Positions 1 to 9,271 are shown, numbered from the stretch's first letter. The stretch is DNA of 38,156 nt from Cecembia lonarensis LW9 (GCF_000298295.1 NZ_AMGM01000041.1:1-38156); one strand, 5' to 3'. Numbers and translations: made by a program. The notes: a model not told the origin generated them from the sequence alone.

Positions 1-998
1 ACATCCAAAGCTCCTCTGAAAATATAAGGAAATCCCAGTACGTTGTTTACCTGATTGGGATAATCAGATCTTCCCGTTGCCATGATAAGGTCTTCTCTGG
101 TGGACATTGCCAAATCATAGGCTATTTCCGGGTCAGGATTGGCCAAGGCAAAAACGATAGGATTACTGCCCATTTTAAGGATTTGATCTGGAGTCATGAT
201 ATTACCAGCAGAAAGTCCTAAAAAGACATCTGCACCCTCTAAGGCATCAGTCAAGGTATAAACATCTTTTTCTGTGGCAAATTCAGCCTTAACCGGATCT
301 AAAATTGCTCTATCTGCCCTAATCGCCCCTTCTTTATCACACATTACGATGTTCTCCCTTTTTACACCAAGGCTCATGTAAAACCTCGTGCAGGAAACAG
401 CTGAAGCACCCGCCCCATTGACGACAAGTTGGATATCCTCAATCTTCTTATTGACTATTTCCAATGCATTTAACAATGCAGCACCGGAGATAATGGCAGT
501 TCCATGCTGATCATCGTGCATCAAAGGAATGTTCATTTCCCGCTTAAGGGTCTCCTCTATTATAAAACATTCAGGCGCTTTGATATCCTCAAGGTTTACC
601 CCTCCAAATGTCGGCTCCAAAGATTTGATGATTTGAATCAATTTTTGTGGATCTTTCTCATCAATTTCAATGTCGAAAACATCTATACCGGCAAATTTCT
701 TAAACAAGACGCCTTTACCTTCCATCACAGGCTTAGAAGCTTCTGGACCTATGTCGCCCAGTCCCAATACTGCTGTTCCATTGGAAATCACAGCAACCAG
801 ATTGCCTTTAGAAGTGTATTTATAAACATTTTCCTTATCGTTGGCAATTTCTTTGCAAGGTTCTGCAACGCCAGGTGAATAAGCAAGGGCCAGATCGAGC
901 TGGCTAGAGAGTGGTTTTGTTGGTATTACTTCAATTTTACCGGGTTTCCCCTGCACATGGTAATTCAGTGCATCCTCTTTACGGATTTTAATGGCCAT
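1..998 (-). CDS. maeB: NADP-dependent malic enzyme, N-terminal part (cut by window edge)
   Basis: Oxidatively decarboxylates malate to pyruvate with NADP, supplying pyruvate and NADPH in the cytoplasm. I translated it from an ATG at 998; 332 codons are open to the window edge. The early part has the malic-enzyme stretch [10 protein letters not shown], then [18 protein letters not shown], then the metal/substrate region [10 protein letters not shown] nucleotide-binding segment [12 protein letters not shown] lies near residues 185-197, followed by ALANPDPEI. Full-length MaeB proteins are about 750 residues, with a C-terminal phosphotransacetylase-like domain; that part would lie left of the window and cannot be checked. 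The gene follows the DUF4837 gene by 22 bases on the same strand and is probably co-transcribed with it. Confidence 0.93.
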   Translation of the reverse strand, partial: MAIKIRKEDALNYHVQGKPGKIEVIPTKPLSSQLDLALAYSPGVAEPCKEIANDKENVYKYTSKGNLVAVISNGTAVLGLGDIGPEASKPVMEGKGVLFKKFAGIDVFDIEIDEKDPQKLIQIIKSLEPTFGGVNLEDIKAPECFIIEETLKREMNIPLMHDDQHGTAIISGAALLNALEIVNKKIEDIQLVVNGAGASAVSCTRFYMSLGVKRENIVMCDKEGAIRADRAILDPVKAEFATEKDVYTLTDALEGADVFLGLSAGNIMTPDQILKMGSNPIVFALANPDPEIAYDLAMSTREDLIMATGRSDYPNQVNNVLGFPYIFRGALD

Positions 999-1020
999 AT
1001 GGGTATATTTGTTTAAAGTA

Positions 1021-2121
1021 TTAGCTGGAAGCCTCTTGGTCCTGAAGGACTTCCGTCGCTAGTAAAATGGTTTCAATCTCACGGATAGATTCTCTATGGG
1101 CCTCATTGGGATAATAAACAAAACCTTCCATATAGTAAAGCTTCCCTTTTTTATCATCCACAATCAGATACGCCAAAAAAGATCCCCCCATACTGAGGTT
1201 GTTGGTTTTCCAACCGCCCCGTATTTCGACTGCAAAATTATCGTTTATCTTGAAATTACTAAATACTGGCGTCGGATCTACCCGTTCGGTTACCAAATAA
1301 GAGTTCCTGTTGGTAGGGTTACCAAAGATATGTTGCCTGGTAATCTTTTCTCTAAGCTCCAAAACAGCCTGTGGAAAGGTCTGTTCTTCAGACACATAAT
1401 TGGTTTCATAAAAGAACAAACTGATATCAGGCCTGTCTGATCTAGGGGTAGGCTGTCTCAACCATAAAAAATTATTTTCAGCCTTTGCAATTTGATAGGA
1501 AGCAGGCACATTGATGCTCAAACCGAATTCTTCCCCTGCTACTTTGGCTGCAGAGTTTTTCCTATTCAGGATAACTTTTTCCAACCTGCCTCTTTCTCTT
1601 ACCTGAAATAAATTCTGAAGCCTGCTCTTGTTGGCTTTAAGATTTTCAACCAACTCCTCTTCATTATTGCCAAAAAGATAAACCACCTCCTGCCCAACAG
1701 CAAACTCATCTGCATTTCTTAAAATATACAAAGAAGGATCTTGGGCAGCTTTCTCTTTGGCCTCTTTGGTAAACAAAGCATTGATATTCTGACTGGCAGC
1801 TTTCTTATCATCAAAAGTCGTCACATAGATGATATTGGTTGCCATCCTTAGAATTCTAGTCATACCACGAGGATCTACTTTGCGGATATCAAACATACTT
1901 TCATCCCTAATCAGACCAGATACTTCCTCTTGGAAAATATCTTTTAAGGCTTGCCCAACTGGCCCTTCCCATTTAGTAGAGTCTATAGCCAGAATGATCT
2001 CTCCAATTGCTCCTCTTGCCTTAGGTTTGGTAGAGTTTTTGGAATCACCATCTTCTGAACAGCCCCAAAAGCCCATCATGGCCATGATCATCATAACCAG
2101 CAATATTCTATTCATTCTCAT
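1021..2121 (-). CDS. DUF4837 family lipoprotein
   Basis: A 366-residue protein of a Bacteroidota family of unknown function (DUF4837). It starts with a short hydrophobic signal and a lipobox-like GFWGC, with the lipidated Cys near residue 21, so it is probably anchored in the envelope. The mature part is soluble and has no other transmembrane segment. The start is ATG at 2121; a second ATG two codons in is equally possible. It lies 72 bases downstream of the transglycosylase gene and just upstream of maeB, all leftward. Neighbours working on the envelope (MltD-like, TatA, EnvC-like) fit an envelope role, but the function is unknown. The family name rests on recognition of the sequence, not on a search. 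Confidence 0.8.
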   Translation of the reverse strand: MRMNRILLVMMIMAMMGFWGCSEDGDSKNSTKPKARGAIGEIILAIDSTKWEGPVGQALKDIFQEEVSGLIRDESMFDIRKVDPRGMTRILRMATNIIYVTTFDDKKAASQNINALFTKEAKEKAAQDPSLYILRNADEFAVGQEVVYLFGNNEEELVENLKANKSRLQNLFQVRERGRLEKVILNRKNSAAKVAGEEFGLSINVPASYQIAKAENNFLWLRQPTPRSDRPDISLFFYETNYVSEEQTFPQAVLELREKITRQHIFGNPTNRNSYLVTERVDPTPVFSNFKINDNFAVEIRGGWKTNNLSMGGSFLAYLIVDDKKGKLYYMEGFVYYPNEAHRESIREIETILLATEVLQDQEASS

Positions 2122-2193
2122 ATCATTTTTGTTTTATGGCATCTACAATTTAGAAACTAAAAAGGTAATAAAAAATATTTCCTAAGAAAATAG

Positions 2194-3606
2194 TTAACCT
2201 ATGATTAGCTTCTGACCTGGCTTGATTTGATTGGTATTGAGGTTATTCAACTTTTTTATTTGCTCTACAGTAATGCCATTTAGTTTTTTTGAAATCAACC
2301 AAAGCGAATCACCTGGCTGAACAGTATAATATTTCATACCGGAAGCATCATTTGATGTGTTATCAGCCAAATTGTTACTGATTGACACGTTACTTCCATA
2401 GAGGTAAAGGGTCTGGCCAACCTTAATCAAATTGGAAGAAAGGTTATTCCAATATTGAATATTGGACACAGTGGTTCCGTATTGTTGGGCGATTTTTCCA
2501 AGTACATCACCTGATTGTACTTTATAAACGATTCGCTCACCCGCGGGTATAGGCTGGGCATTAATTGCTCTTCCAGGTGAAACCTTATTATTAGCAGCTC
2601 TTAAAGCCAAAGTCCTTTCCTCTGTCAGCTTAACTGCCTCAGCAAAATTTTCCTTATTTTCAGCAATAAGTAAGGCTTTTGATTTGGGTACTCTGAGGGC
2701 CATATGCTGATGCGATGCGGGGACAAGCCGATTTTGTATGGAAGGGTTTAAAAACTCTAAATCTTCCAAACAAGCATCTGTAAGCATAGCCAATTGTTCA
2801 AGATCTAATTCTTGGTTAAACATCACCTTTTCGTAGGCAATGGGGTAGGTTGGATCTTCAAGGAATAAGTTATGTTCTTCTGCATATTGGAAAACATACA
2901 TCATAGCCTGAAATTGAGGGACATATCCTCTGGTCTCCCTTGGAAGATAATTATAAATCTCCCAAAAGGTTTTTTTACCACCTGATCTTCTGATGGCTTT
3001 TCTGACATTTCCTGGGCCGCAATTATAGGCTGCAAGTGCTAACTCCCAATCACCAAACATACGATGTAAGGACTTGAGGTATTTAGCAGCCGCTTCCGTA
3101 GAGAGTTCTGGATCCATCCTATCATCAATATCAGCATTGACATATAAGTTGTACATTCTCCCCGTTGCAGGCATAAATTGCCATAACCCCATAGCCCCTA
3201 CCCTGGACCTTGCCTTGGGGTTAAGCCCTGATTCAATTATAGAAAGGTATTTGATTTCGTCCGGCATATCGTGCGCCGCAAGCGTTTCCTCGAATAAAGG
3301 GAAATAAATATATTTCCTTTGTAGTGCCATCTTTGTATAAGCCCGATTCCGAACAACAAAATAATTGATAAATGAAAATATCCTGTCATTCAACTCAAAG
3401 GGCATCCCGGTATTCATATGACTTACCCTTTGCTCAACTTCTGCATAAGTGAAGTCAGGAATATAATCAAACTCATAATTTGGAGAAATCGTCTCCTCTT
3501 CAATTGATGTATTATTAACCAAGTACAACTCCTGACCATATACTGCTCCATTCATCAAACAAGTAAGGATGGCTCCAATGAATATGGAAAGTATTTTCTT
3601 TTTCAT
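2194..3606 (-). CDS. MltD-like lytic transglycosylase with two LysM domains
   Basis: Cleaves the glycan backbone of peptidoglycan, leaving 1,6-anhydroMurNAc ends; acts in the periplasm. The 470-residue protein has an N-terminal signal peptide ending near GAVYGQ. The transglycosylase (SLT) domain spans about residues 105-235: catalytic Glu in SIIESGLNPKARS, then GAMGLWQFMPATG and AAYNCGPGNVRKA. Two LysM peptidoglycan-binding modules follow, one near residues 362-405 (YKVQSGDVLGKIAQQYG) and one at the C-terminus (YTVQPGDSLWLISKK). This order matches E. coli MltD. The start ATG at 3606 lies 17 bases after the gatA stop, so the two are probably co-transcribed. Unlike typical MltD I see no clear lipobox, so it may be secreted into the periplasm rather than lipid-anchored. 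Confidence 0.92.
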   Translation of the reverse strand: MKKKILSIFIGAILTCLMNGAVYGQELYLVNNTSIEEETISPNYEFDYIPDFTYAEVEQRVSHMNTGMPFELNDRIFSFINYFVVRNRAYTKMALQRKYIYFPLFEETLAAHDMPDEIKYLSIIESGLNPKARSRVGAMGLWQFMPATGRMYNLYVNADIDDRMDPELSTEAAAKYLKSLHRMFGDWELALAAYNCGPGNVRKAIRRSGGKKTFWEIYNYLPRETRGYVPQFQAMMYVFQYAEEHNLFLEDPTYPIAYEKVMFNQELDLEQLAMLTDACLEDLEFLNPSIQNRLVPASHQHMALRVPKSKALLIAENKENFAEAVKLTEERTLALRAANNKVSPGRAINAQPIPAGERIVYKVQSGDVLGKIAQQYGTTVSNIQYWNNLSSNLIKVGQTLYLYGSNVSISNNLADNTSNDASGMKYYTVQPGDSLWLISKKLNGITVEQIKKLNNLNTNQIKPGQKLIIG

Positions 3607-3623
3607 GATCAGTCGTATTTGAT

Positions 3624-5054
3624 TTAATTCATATTTAAACCAGTCAAATAATTGGCAAAGGCATATAATTCTGCTTCTTTAAAGGAATTAGCCATGATTT
3701 GAACCCCAATGGGCAATCCCTCTTTATCCGTTCCGTTAGGCAAAGATAACGATGGAACTCCTGAAACTGATGCCTGTACAGTGTACAAATCTTCCAAGTA
3801 CATTGCTACAGGGTCATTACTGTGCTCACCGAATTTAAATGCAGTAGAAGGTGTGGTCGGGAGTATGATATAATCGTACTTTGAAAGCAAATTCTCTGTG
3901 TATTCCTTGATTAACCTCCTGACTTTCTGAGCCTTGGTAAAATAGGCATCATAGTAGCTGGCACTCAGGACAAAAGCCCCAAGCATGATTCTCCTTTTGA
4001 CTTCTTCCCCAAAACCCTCTGACCTCGTCTTCTTATACATACTCTCAAGGTTATGTGCATTAGGGGTCCTATAACCATATTTTACGCCATCAAACCGGGA
4101 AAGGTTAGAGCTGGCTTCGGCTGTAGTCAAAATATAATAGGTTGGTAGCACATATTTTAACAATGGAAACTGCACTTCTTCTACCTGGTGACCTTCTTGC
4201 TTTAATTTTTCTAATAGCGCAACTGTATTTTCCTTGATTTCCGGTTGCAATGCAAGAGAAGCTAAAGTTTCCTTCAAATAAGCTATTTTGGCCCTTTTAT
4301 CAAAATGTAATAACTCAGAGTAGTTGGGCACTGGCTTTTTTGATGCCGTGCTGTCAAAATTATCAGGGCCAGCCATGATTTCCATAACCAATGCATTGTC
4401 CTTTACATTTCTGGAGAATACACCAATGGTATCAAAGGATGATGCATAGGCAATCAGACCCCATCTTGACACCCTGGAATAAGTTGGCTTAATTCCAATT
4501 ACCCCTGTAAAAGCTGCTGGCTGCCTAACCGACCCCCCTGTATCTGTCCCAAGAGAGACTGTACAAAGGTTGGCCTGAACCGCTACTGCTGATCCTCCTG
4601 ATGAACCTCCAGGCACACGACTTTCATCTGTCGCATTGAGCACTTTTCCATGCACTGAATTTTCATTAGAACTCCCCATACCAAACTCATCGCAATTCAA
4701 CCTGCCAATGATTATGGCGTCTTCATCAATTAGCCTTTGCACAGCTGTAGCTGTAAACTGAGAAACGAAGCCCTTAAGAATTTTACTAGAGGCATTCACC
4801 TCATGGTCTTTGTATACCAATACATCTTTGATACCAATAACCATCCCCGCCAATCTCCCTCCTTTACCGGCAGCTATCTTTTCATCTACCGCTGCTGCTT
4901 GCGCTAAAGCAGAATCCTTATAAACTTCAACGAAGGCGTTGAGATGCGCCTTCGTCTGAATGTTGTCCAAATAGTAATGTACAATCGCTTTACAATCGGT
5001 CTCCCTGTTTTCAAGCGACTTCTTTATGTCGTCAAATGAAAGAAATTTTTCCAA
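3624..5054 (-). CDS. gatA: Asp-tRNA(Asn)/Glu-tRNA(Gln) amidotransferase subunit A
   Basis: The glutaminase subunit of GatCAB, which converts mischarged Glu-tRNA(Gln) and/or Asp-tRNA(Asn) to the correct amidated forms. The amidase-signature catalytic triad is complete: Lys76 in GIKDV, cis-Ser151 in PGGSSGGSA, and nucleophile Ser175 in DTGGSVRQPA, with the spacing of the S. aureus enzyme. Length of 476 is normal. The start is a TTG at 5054: the frame upstream meets the tatA stop eight codons earlier and contains no ATG or GTG, and the N-terminus from TTG aligns with the family by eye. gatB and gatC are not in the window. It lies 21 bases after tatA on the same strand and probably shares the tatA promoter. 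Confidence 0.95.
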   Translation of the reverse strand: MEKFLSFDDIKKSLENRETDCKAIVHYYLDNIQTKAHLNAFVEVYKDSALAQAAAVDEKIAAGKGGRLAGMVIGIKDVLVYKDHEVNASSKILKGFVSQFTATAVQRLIDEDAIIIGRLNCDEFGMGSSNENSVHGKVLNATDESRVPGGSSGGSAVAVQANLCTVSLGTDTGGSVRQPAAFTGVIGIKPTYSRVSRWGLIAYASSFDTIGVFSRNVKDNALVMEIMAGPDNFDSTASKKPVPNYSELLHFDKRAKIAYLKETLASLALQPEIKENTVALLEKLKQEGHQVEEVQFPLLKYVLPTYYILTTAEASSNLSRFDGVKYGYRTPNAHNLESMYKKTRSEGFGEEVKRRIMLGAFVLSASYYDAYFTKAQKVRRLIKEYTENLLSKYDYIILPTTPSTAFKFGEHSNDPVAMYLEDLYTVQASVSGVPSLSLPNGTDKEGLPIGVQIMANSFKEAELYAFANYLTGLNMN

Positions 5055-5075
5055 GTTACTGTACTTTGGTGACGC

Positions 5076-5279
5076 TTAGTCTTTTTTCTTTTTATCCTTC
5101 AGGCCTTCTTCGAGGTCCTCCTGAATTTCTTTGGTGGCGTCTTTAAACTCCCTAATACCTCTTCCTAATCCCCTCGCCAGTTCCGGGATTCTCTTTGCGC
5201 CAAAAAGCAGAAGAATCACTAAGATGATAAGGATAATGGATCCTCCACCCATGTTTTGAAAGAAACCCAATGTTGTCAT
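5076..5279 (-). CDS. tatA: Sec-independent protein translocase subunit TatA/TatE
   Basis: Forms the protein-conducting part of the twin-arginine pathway, which moves folded proteins across the inner membrane. The 67-residue protein has the TatA plan: a short N-terminus, one transmembrane helix (about residues 14-30, IILIILVILLLFG), the hinge FGAKRIPELARGLG, then an amphipathic helix and a charged tail rich in Lys and Glu. A consensus promoter lies 30 bases upstream, so tatA probably heads a tatA-gatA-mltD-DUF4837-maeB run. tatB and tatC are not nearby; in Bacteroidota the tat genes are often scattered. Confidence 0.93.
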   Translation of the reverse strand: MTTLGFFQNMGGGSIILIILVILLLFGAKRIPELARGLGRGIREFKDATKEIQEDLEEGLKDKKKKD

Positions 5280-5309
5280 GATGGTATAATTTAAATGATG
5301 AAATTGTTA

Positions 5310-5340
5310 CAAAGATATACTTGAGCTGGCCTATCACAAA
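5310..5340 (-). promoter_or_regulatory. Consensus Bacteroidota promoter for tatA
   Basis: On the minus strand there is TTTG (5340-5337), exactly 19 bases, then TATCTTTG (5317-5310). This is a perfect match to the primary sigma consensus of the phylum, TTTG-N19-TAnnTTTG. The tatA ATG follows 30 bases after the -7 box, leaving a short leader. No promoter-like box was seen between tatA and maeB, so this one may drive all five genes. Confidence 0.75.
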
Positions 5341-5392
5341 GGATTACCCCATCTATATCTTCGATTTTTTATAAATATACGAATTATTTATT

Positions 5393-6637
5393 TTATTGCC
5401 CTGCAAGCCAAATGGACGGATTCATAGGTTGCAGTCCTTTCCATGTTTCAAAGTGGACTTCAGCTACTCCCTCCCTATTGGTATATACCTGACCAAGCAC
5501 CTGTTTGGCCTTTACTTTTTCACCTGATTTCACAGAAATCACTTTCAACTTACTGTACATGGTATAATACTCCCCATGCCTTACCACAATGGTACCTCCG
5601 TATCCCGGGATGGTACCTATCTTGATCACTTCTCCATCAAATACTGCCCTCACATTGGCATTGGGAGTGGTCTGTATGTCTACGCCGTCATTGTCTTCTG
5701 TTATTCCTTTGACTGTGGGATGGGGATGGGTCCCAAAAGGCTTTGAAATGAATCCACTTTCAACGGGCCATGGCAATTTACCTCTATTATTCGCAAATGA
5801 ACTTGATAGTGCCGCTGCTTCAGGTGTCAAAGGAATACTACTGCCTGAGGCCTTATTGGCAGTGGAACTAGGTCTTCTTGCTGCAGCCTCAGCCTTTTTC
5901 CTGTCTTCCTCAATGATTTCCCGGAGCATCCTGTTGAGGTTCTCCTGTTGCTTTTTAGCGGCTGCAATCTGTTTCCTCAATTCCTGCTCTTGCTGATTAA
6001 GACTATTGACAATGCGCTGCTGTTCAACCTTAGCCTTGTCAAGTTGCTGCTTCTGTTGTTGCTCTTGACTCAATACAGCTTGTAAATCTTTCCTTTTATC
6101 CTCCAAACTACGTCGCTGACCAATCAGTTCCTGAGAAACTTTTTGGATTTGATCAACTTGTTTTTTACGGGCATCCGAATACTGCTTTAGGTAACGTAAC
6201 CTCATAAAAAACTGCTTAAATGTTTCCGAACTGAAGACAAAAGCAGTCATGGTCATTCCCTGATTCAGCTTAGATGAAGTATATACCATCCCAGCATACT
6301 CTTCTTTAAGATTTTTCAGGTCTTTTTCCAGCCCCACTATCCGTTTTTCTGTAGCTCTTATTTCCGTTTCCAGTATTCGCATTTCCCCATTTAGGGTACT
6401 GATATAATTTATACGGTTTTGTAATTGTTGGTTGACTGCATTGAGCTGACCGACTGATACTTTTTTAGATTCAGAGGTTTTCTTTAGAATCTGATCAAAC
6501 TCCAGAAGCTTTTTCTGTATATCAGCTTTTTCTTTTTCTATCTGAGCCCGGGTTTTACGGGTTTGAGCACAAATTTCCTGCTGGCAAAGCCCCAGAAAAA
6601 TGAGTATCACCAACCCTATGAACAACCGTTTTTCCAT
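5393..6637 (-). CDS. EnvC-like murein hydrolase activator with degenerate LytM domain
   Basis: A periplasmic protein of 414 residues: a signal peptide (cleavage near CAQ, residue 25), a long coiled coil rich in Gln, Lys and Glu (about residues 28-250), and a C-terminal LytM/M23 domain (about 290-412). The zinc ligands expected in active M23 peptidases are mostly lost: HxGxD reads NDGVD, the YxHL site reads YSKL, and HxHFE reads EVHFE. This matches the non-catalytic LytM of E. coli EnvC, which activates cell-division amidases, so an activator role is inferred rather than direct peptidoglycan cleavage. The start ATG at 6637 lies three bases after the DUF4292 stop, implying co-transcription with the DUF4292 and TPR genes. 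No amidase gene is in the window. Confidence 0.88.
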   Translation of the reverse strand: MEKRLFIGLVILIFLGLCQQEICAQTRKTRAQIEKEKADIQKKLLEFDQILKKTSESKKVSVGQLNAVNQQLQNRINYISTLNGEMRILETEIRATEKRIVGLEKDLKNLKEEYAGMVYTSSKLNQGMTMTAFVFSSETFKQFFMRLRYLKQYSDARKKQVDQIQKVSQELIGQRRSLEDKRKDLQAVLSQEQQQKQQLDKAKVEQQRIVNSLNQQEQELRKQIAAAKKQQENLNRMLREIIEEDRKKAEAAARRPSSTANKASGSSIPLTPEAAALSSSFANNRGKLPWPVESGFISKPFGTHPHPTVKGITEDNDGVDIQTTPNANVRAVFDGEVIKIGTIPGYGGTIVVRHGEYYTMYSKLKVISVKSGEKVKAKQVLGQVYTNREGVAEVHFETWKGLQPMNPSIWLAGQ

Positions 6638-6640
6638 ACA

Positions 6641-7378
6641 TCAGAATTGAAAAGGAAAATTAAGAGATGTGGGGGAAAATTCAACCTTAATCATTTCCAA
6701 ATTTACAATTGCTGCCTGAACACCTTCTGGGGAATTGTAAGAAAGTTTCAATAACATTTTATTTGGAAATGGCTGTCCTTCCAAATCTTCAAATACGGGA
6801 TAATTGGCCAATAACCCGCCTCTGTCAGACATAGAGGTGCTGCTCAGTTCCTGTACCTTTCCATGAAGGGTACTTACCCTGGAATGATAACGAATACCAT
6901 CTCTTGCCTGAGTCAGTTCAAAATATTGCCCAACTCTGATCAAGCGGTCGCGGTAACTGAATTCATGAGGTACATTCGCATAAATCACATTTTGTAAAAG
7001 CTCCAAAGACAACCTCAAATCGAAACGGTCTTCTATTTCTACAAAACTCATATTGATATCCTCCCCGTTGAGCCTGTCTTTTACCCTGATTTTCTCCTTG
7101 GTGATTACTCCTCTGAAGGCTTCCAATCCCAAACCAGGTGTAATACTAAACCAAATGATGCTATCTTTTTTTGCACGCAAATTAATTGTCCCTCTGGTAA
7201 TCTTGCCATTCGCTTCTTCGATGACTACCCTACCCCTTGCAGAAAGATACCCGAAATCCAGATAAGCAGGGTCAAATTCCTGCATGATTTCATCTGATGT
7301 ATACAGATTAGGTCTTTTGGCACAGCCGCCTAACACAAAGGCAAAAATCAGCAATGCCCCAAAAAACGTCTTAGTCAT
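6641..7378 (-). CDS. DUF4292 family lipoprotein
   Basis: A 245-residue Bacteroidota protein of the DUF4292 family, function not established. It starts with a signal peptide and a lipobox-like VLGGC, with the Cys near residue 19. The mature part is predicted beta-rich, with the pattern of an outer-membrane lipoprotein: strands such as GRVVIEEANGKITRGTINLR and a late PNKMLLKLSY. It may resemble LolA/LolB-type lipid-binding folds, but this is a guess from the strand pattern. The start overlaps the end of the TPR gene by eight bases and the stop is three bases before envC. TPR-DUF4292-EnvC therefore looks like a tightly coupled envelope unit. Confidence 0.8.
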   Translation of the reverse strand: MTKTFFGALLIFAFVLGGCAKRPNLYTSDEIMQEFDPAYLDFGYLSARGRVVIEEANGKITRGTINLRAKKDSIIWFSITPGLGLEAFRGVITKEKIRVKDRLNGEDINMSFVEIEDRFDLRLSLELLQNVIYANVPHEFSYRDRLIRVGQYFELTQARDGIRYHSRVSTLHGKVQELSSTSMSDRGGLLANYPVFEDLEGQPFPNKMLLKLSYNSPEGVQAAIVNLEMIKVEFSPTSLNFPFQF

Positions 7379-9101
7379 AATATTTTTGATCCTTAATCTT
7401 TTTTAACAAAAACTCAGAGGTTTCCTCTCCACCTTCAGCCTGTTTCCAGAAACTTATCGCTTCGTTTCTATTCCCTAGATGATATAAGATATCTCCATAA
7501 TGTTCCAACATGACTCCACTTGGCTTATCCTCATTCTCCAAGGCTTTCTCCATGTATATTTTGGCATTTTCATAATCCTTCATTTGGAACAATACCCATG
7601 CATGGGTATCCAAATAGGTTGAATTTTCAGGAAAACGCTTTACTAATCTTTCTGACATTGACTTAGCCTTTTCCAAGTCTTGCTTTGCAAGGGAAAGAAA
7701 ATAAGCATAGTTGTTCAGCACGTGCTCATCATCAGGTTTACTTTTCAATACCTCTTCATAAGCTTCAAATGCTTTTTCCTTTTCACCTAACTGATGATAG
7801 GTATCACCCAAAGAGGCCTGAACCAATAAGTCCAACTGTTTATTTCTAGCCCTATTGACTTCTATTGATTTTAGAAATGAATCCTCTGCTTCCTCAGCCT
7901 TTTTCTGTGCCAATTTAGCTGTACCATCAAAAAACCAGAACTCAGCCCTCTCGGGATGTTCATCTACAGCGATAATGGTATACGTTTCTATATCTGAATA
8001 TTCCTTTTGTAATTCAAACTTGGTGGTGATTACTGCTTGTAATACTTGGGCATTGGATGGACTTCTATTGATTGCTTCCATATACAAGCGGAGAGCTTCT
8101 TCCTTTTTATTTTCAAACATCATCCTATCTCCCAATACGGTCAACACATCAGGATCATATGGGTGCAGTGACTCCATACTAGCTGACAATTTGTCTAATA
8201 GAGAATCCCTTCGCACAGTCTTGGGCTCTCTTAAGATATCGCCAAAAGCCTCAGATTTGACTTTACCTTCTAAATCAGGATTGGCAAAAGCTTGCAAAAT
8301 CAGGCTTTCCGCACGATCCACCTCTCCCAAATCTTTGTATAAGGCATAAGCTGCAAGCTGTAAATCACCTTGGTTTGGATAAGCCTCCAACGAGCTATTG
8401 ACTAAATTCAATGCCTGATTGGTCCGGCCATTGTTAAAAAGAATCTCTACCAAGTTCAAAACATATTGAGAGTTTCCTGGATGGGCCTCAATGAGTTTTT
8501 CGCCTTCTTTTATTGCTGCATTTAAGTTATTTTTTCTGAGGTAGATCCTTTGTTTTTGGACGGTCAATTGCTCTGCCATGCCATAAAAATCCTCTGCCCG
8601 GTTTAGAGCTTCCAAGGCCTTATCTGCATCACCAATAGAAAGATACAAAGAGGCAAGATCAAGTATATAATTTTGGTTCTCCTCTGAGTTTGCCATAAGG
8701 CTCTCAAGAATACCGGCCGCTTTTTCTAATTCCCCCTGTTTTGTAAAAGCCTCTGCCATTACAAGGTTATAATATTTATTATCGGGATCTCCTGCCACTG
8801 CCTTCATGCCATATTCCATGGCTTCATCCACCCTGTTGGCACGAAGCAAAATCTCTGCGATTTTAAAATTGATGGCAGCATCATCCGGCTTGATCTCCCT
8901 GGCTTTTTGAAAATAAAAATAAGCCCTTTCAAAATCCTCCAAAATAAGAAAACGCTGCCCATCAATAAAAAGACGTGAAGCTACAGCTTCACTATGCTGC
9001 TGCTTTCTTTCTTTACGGGAAAGCTTTTCCTGCCCCATTAAAGGAATGGCAACCAAAAAAGCCAGGATGAACAGGGAGATATTTTTTAAATTAATTTTCA
9101 C
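7371..9101 (-). CDS. Exported tetratricopeptide-repeat protein
   Basis: A 576-residue protein with an N-terminal signal peptide (hydrophobic stretch ISLFILAFLVAIPLMG, residues 8-23) and TPR helices over most of its length, from about residue 45 to 560. Examples are AYFYFQKAREIKPDDAAINF, AFEAYEEVLKSKPDDEHVLN and AKIYMEKALENEDKPSGVML. It is probably a periplasmic scaffold for protein contacts; no enzymatic domain is visible. The start is a GTG at 9101, chosen because the signal peptide begins there. It heads a unit with the DUF4292 gene (eight-base overlap) and envC. The 170 bases upstream carry two candidate promoters and two repeat motifs, described separately. Confidence 0.85.
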   Translation of the reverse strand: MKINLKNISLFILAFLVAIPLMGQEKLSRKERKQQHSEAVASRLFIDGQRFLILEDFERAYFYFQKAREIKPDDAAINFKIAEILLRANRVDEAMEYGMKAVAGDPDNKYYNLVMAEAFTKQGELEKAAGILESLMANSEENQNYILDLASLYLSIGDADKALEALNRAEDFYGMAEQLTVQKQRIYLRKNNLNAAIKEGEKLIEAHPGNSQYVLNLVEILFNNGRTNQALNLVNSSLEAYPNQGDLQLAAYALYKDLGEVDRAESLILQAFANPDLEGKVKSEAFGDILREPKTVRRDSLLDKLSASMESLHPYDPDVLTVLGDRMMFENKKEEALRLYMEAINRSPSNAQVLQAVITTKFELQKEYSDIETYTIIAVDEHPERAEFWFFDGTAKLAQKKAEEAEDSFLKSIEVNRARNKQLDLLVQASLGDTYHQLGEKEKAFEAYEEVLKSKPDDEHVLNNYAYFLSLAKQDLEKAKSMSERLVKRFPENSTYLDTHAWVLFQMKDYENAKIYMEKALENEDKPSGVMLEHYGDILYHLGNRNEAISFWKQAEGGEETSEFLLKKIKDQKYYD

Positions 9102-9192
9102 GAAATGTTTTTTGAATAAGCCTCTAATTGAGGCATTACGTTAGAAGTTGTTACATGGTTTTAGCAGAATGAACACCATGTCATACAAGCAT

Positions 9193-9211
9193 CTTAATGC
9201 AAACTTAATGC
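9193..9211. promoter_or_regulatory. Eleven-base-period direct repeat, possible response-regulator site
   Basis: CTTAATGC occurs at 9193-9200 and again at 9204-9211, one helical turn (11 bases) apart. Hexamers CTTAAT spaced by five bases are the form of the PmrA box and, in general, of sites for OmpR/PhoB-family regulators. The repeat overlaps a candidate -7 box (9200-9207) upstream of the TPR gene. Binding is inference only. Confidence 0.35.
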
Positions 9212-9232
9212 CTGATTGATCTTTTTGACAAA
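9200..9232 (-). promoter_or_regulatory. Candidate promoter P1 for the TPR-DUF4292-envC unit
   Basis: On the minus strand: TTTG (9232-9229), 21 bases, then TAAGTTTG (9207-9200). Both boxes are exact, with a spacing two bases longer than the usual 19. It lies about 98 bases before the GTG of the TPR gene. A second -7 box lies further upstream at 9237-9244. Confidence 0.45.
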
Positions 9233-9240
9233 ATGTCAAA
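9224..9240. promoter_or_regulatory. Inverted repeat, possible operator
   Basis: TTTGACAAAATGTCAAA: seven-base arms TTTGACA (9224-9230) and TGTCAAA (9234-9240) around AAA. The right arm overlaps a TATATTTG -7 box (minus strand, 9244-9237), and the left arm contains the -33 box of P1. A dimeric regulator bound here could affect both candidate promoters. No regulator gene is adjacent. Confidence 0.4.
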
Positions 9241-9244
9241 TATA
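9237..9244 (-). promoter_or_regulatory. Candidate -7 box P2 upstream of the TPR gene
   Basis: TATATTTG on the minus strand is an exact TAnnTTTG match. The best -33 partner is only TTTA at 21 bases, so this is weaker than P1. It lies 28 bases downstream of the dut stop. Confidence 0.35.
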
Positions 9245-9271
9245 AAACCACAAGCCTTACAGAGGTAAACC

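Noticed and set aside
504-878. Plus-strand open frame inside maeB
   Set aside because: Antisense to conserved malic-enzyme sequence; low-complexity aromatic translation.
7855-8349. Plus-strand open frame of 164 residues inside the TPR gene
   Set aside because: It is antisense to a well-supported gene, has a Ser/Asn-rich composition without domain features, and has no promoter-like box.
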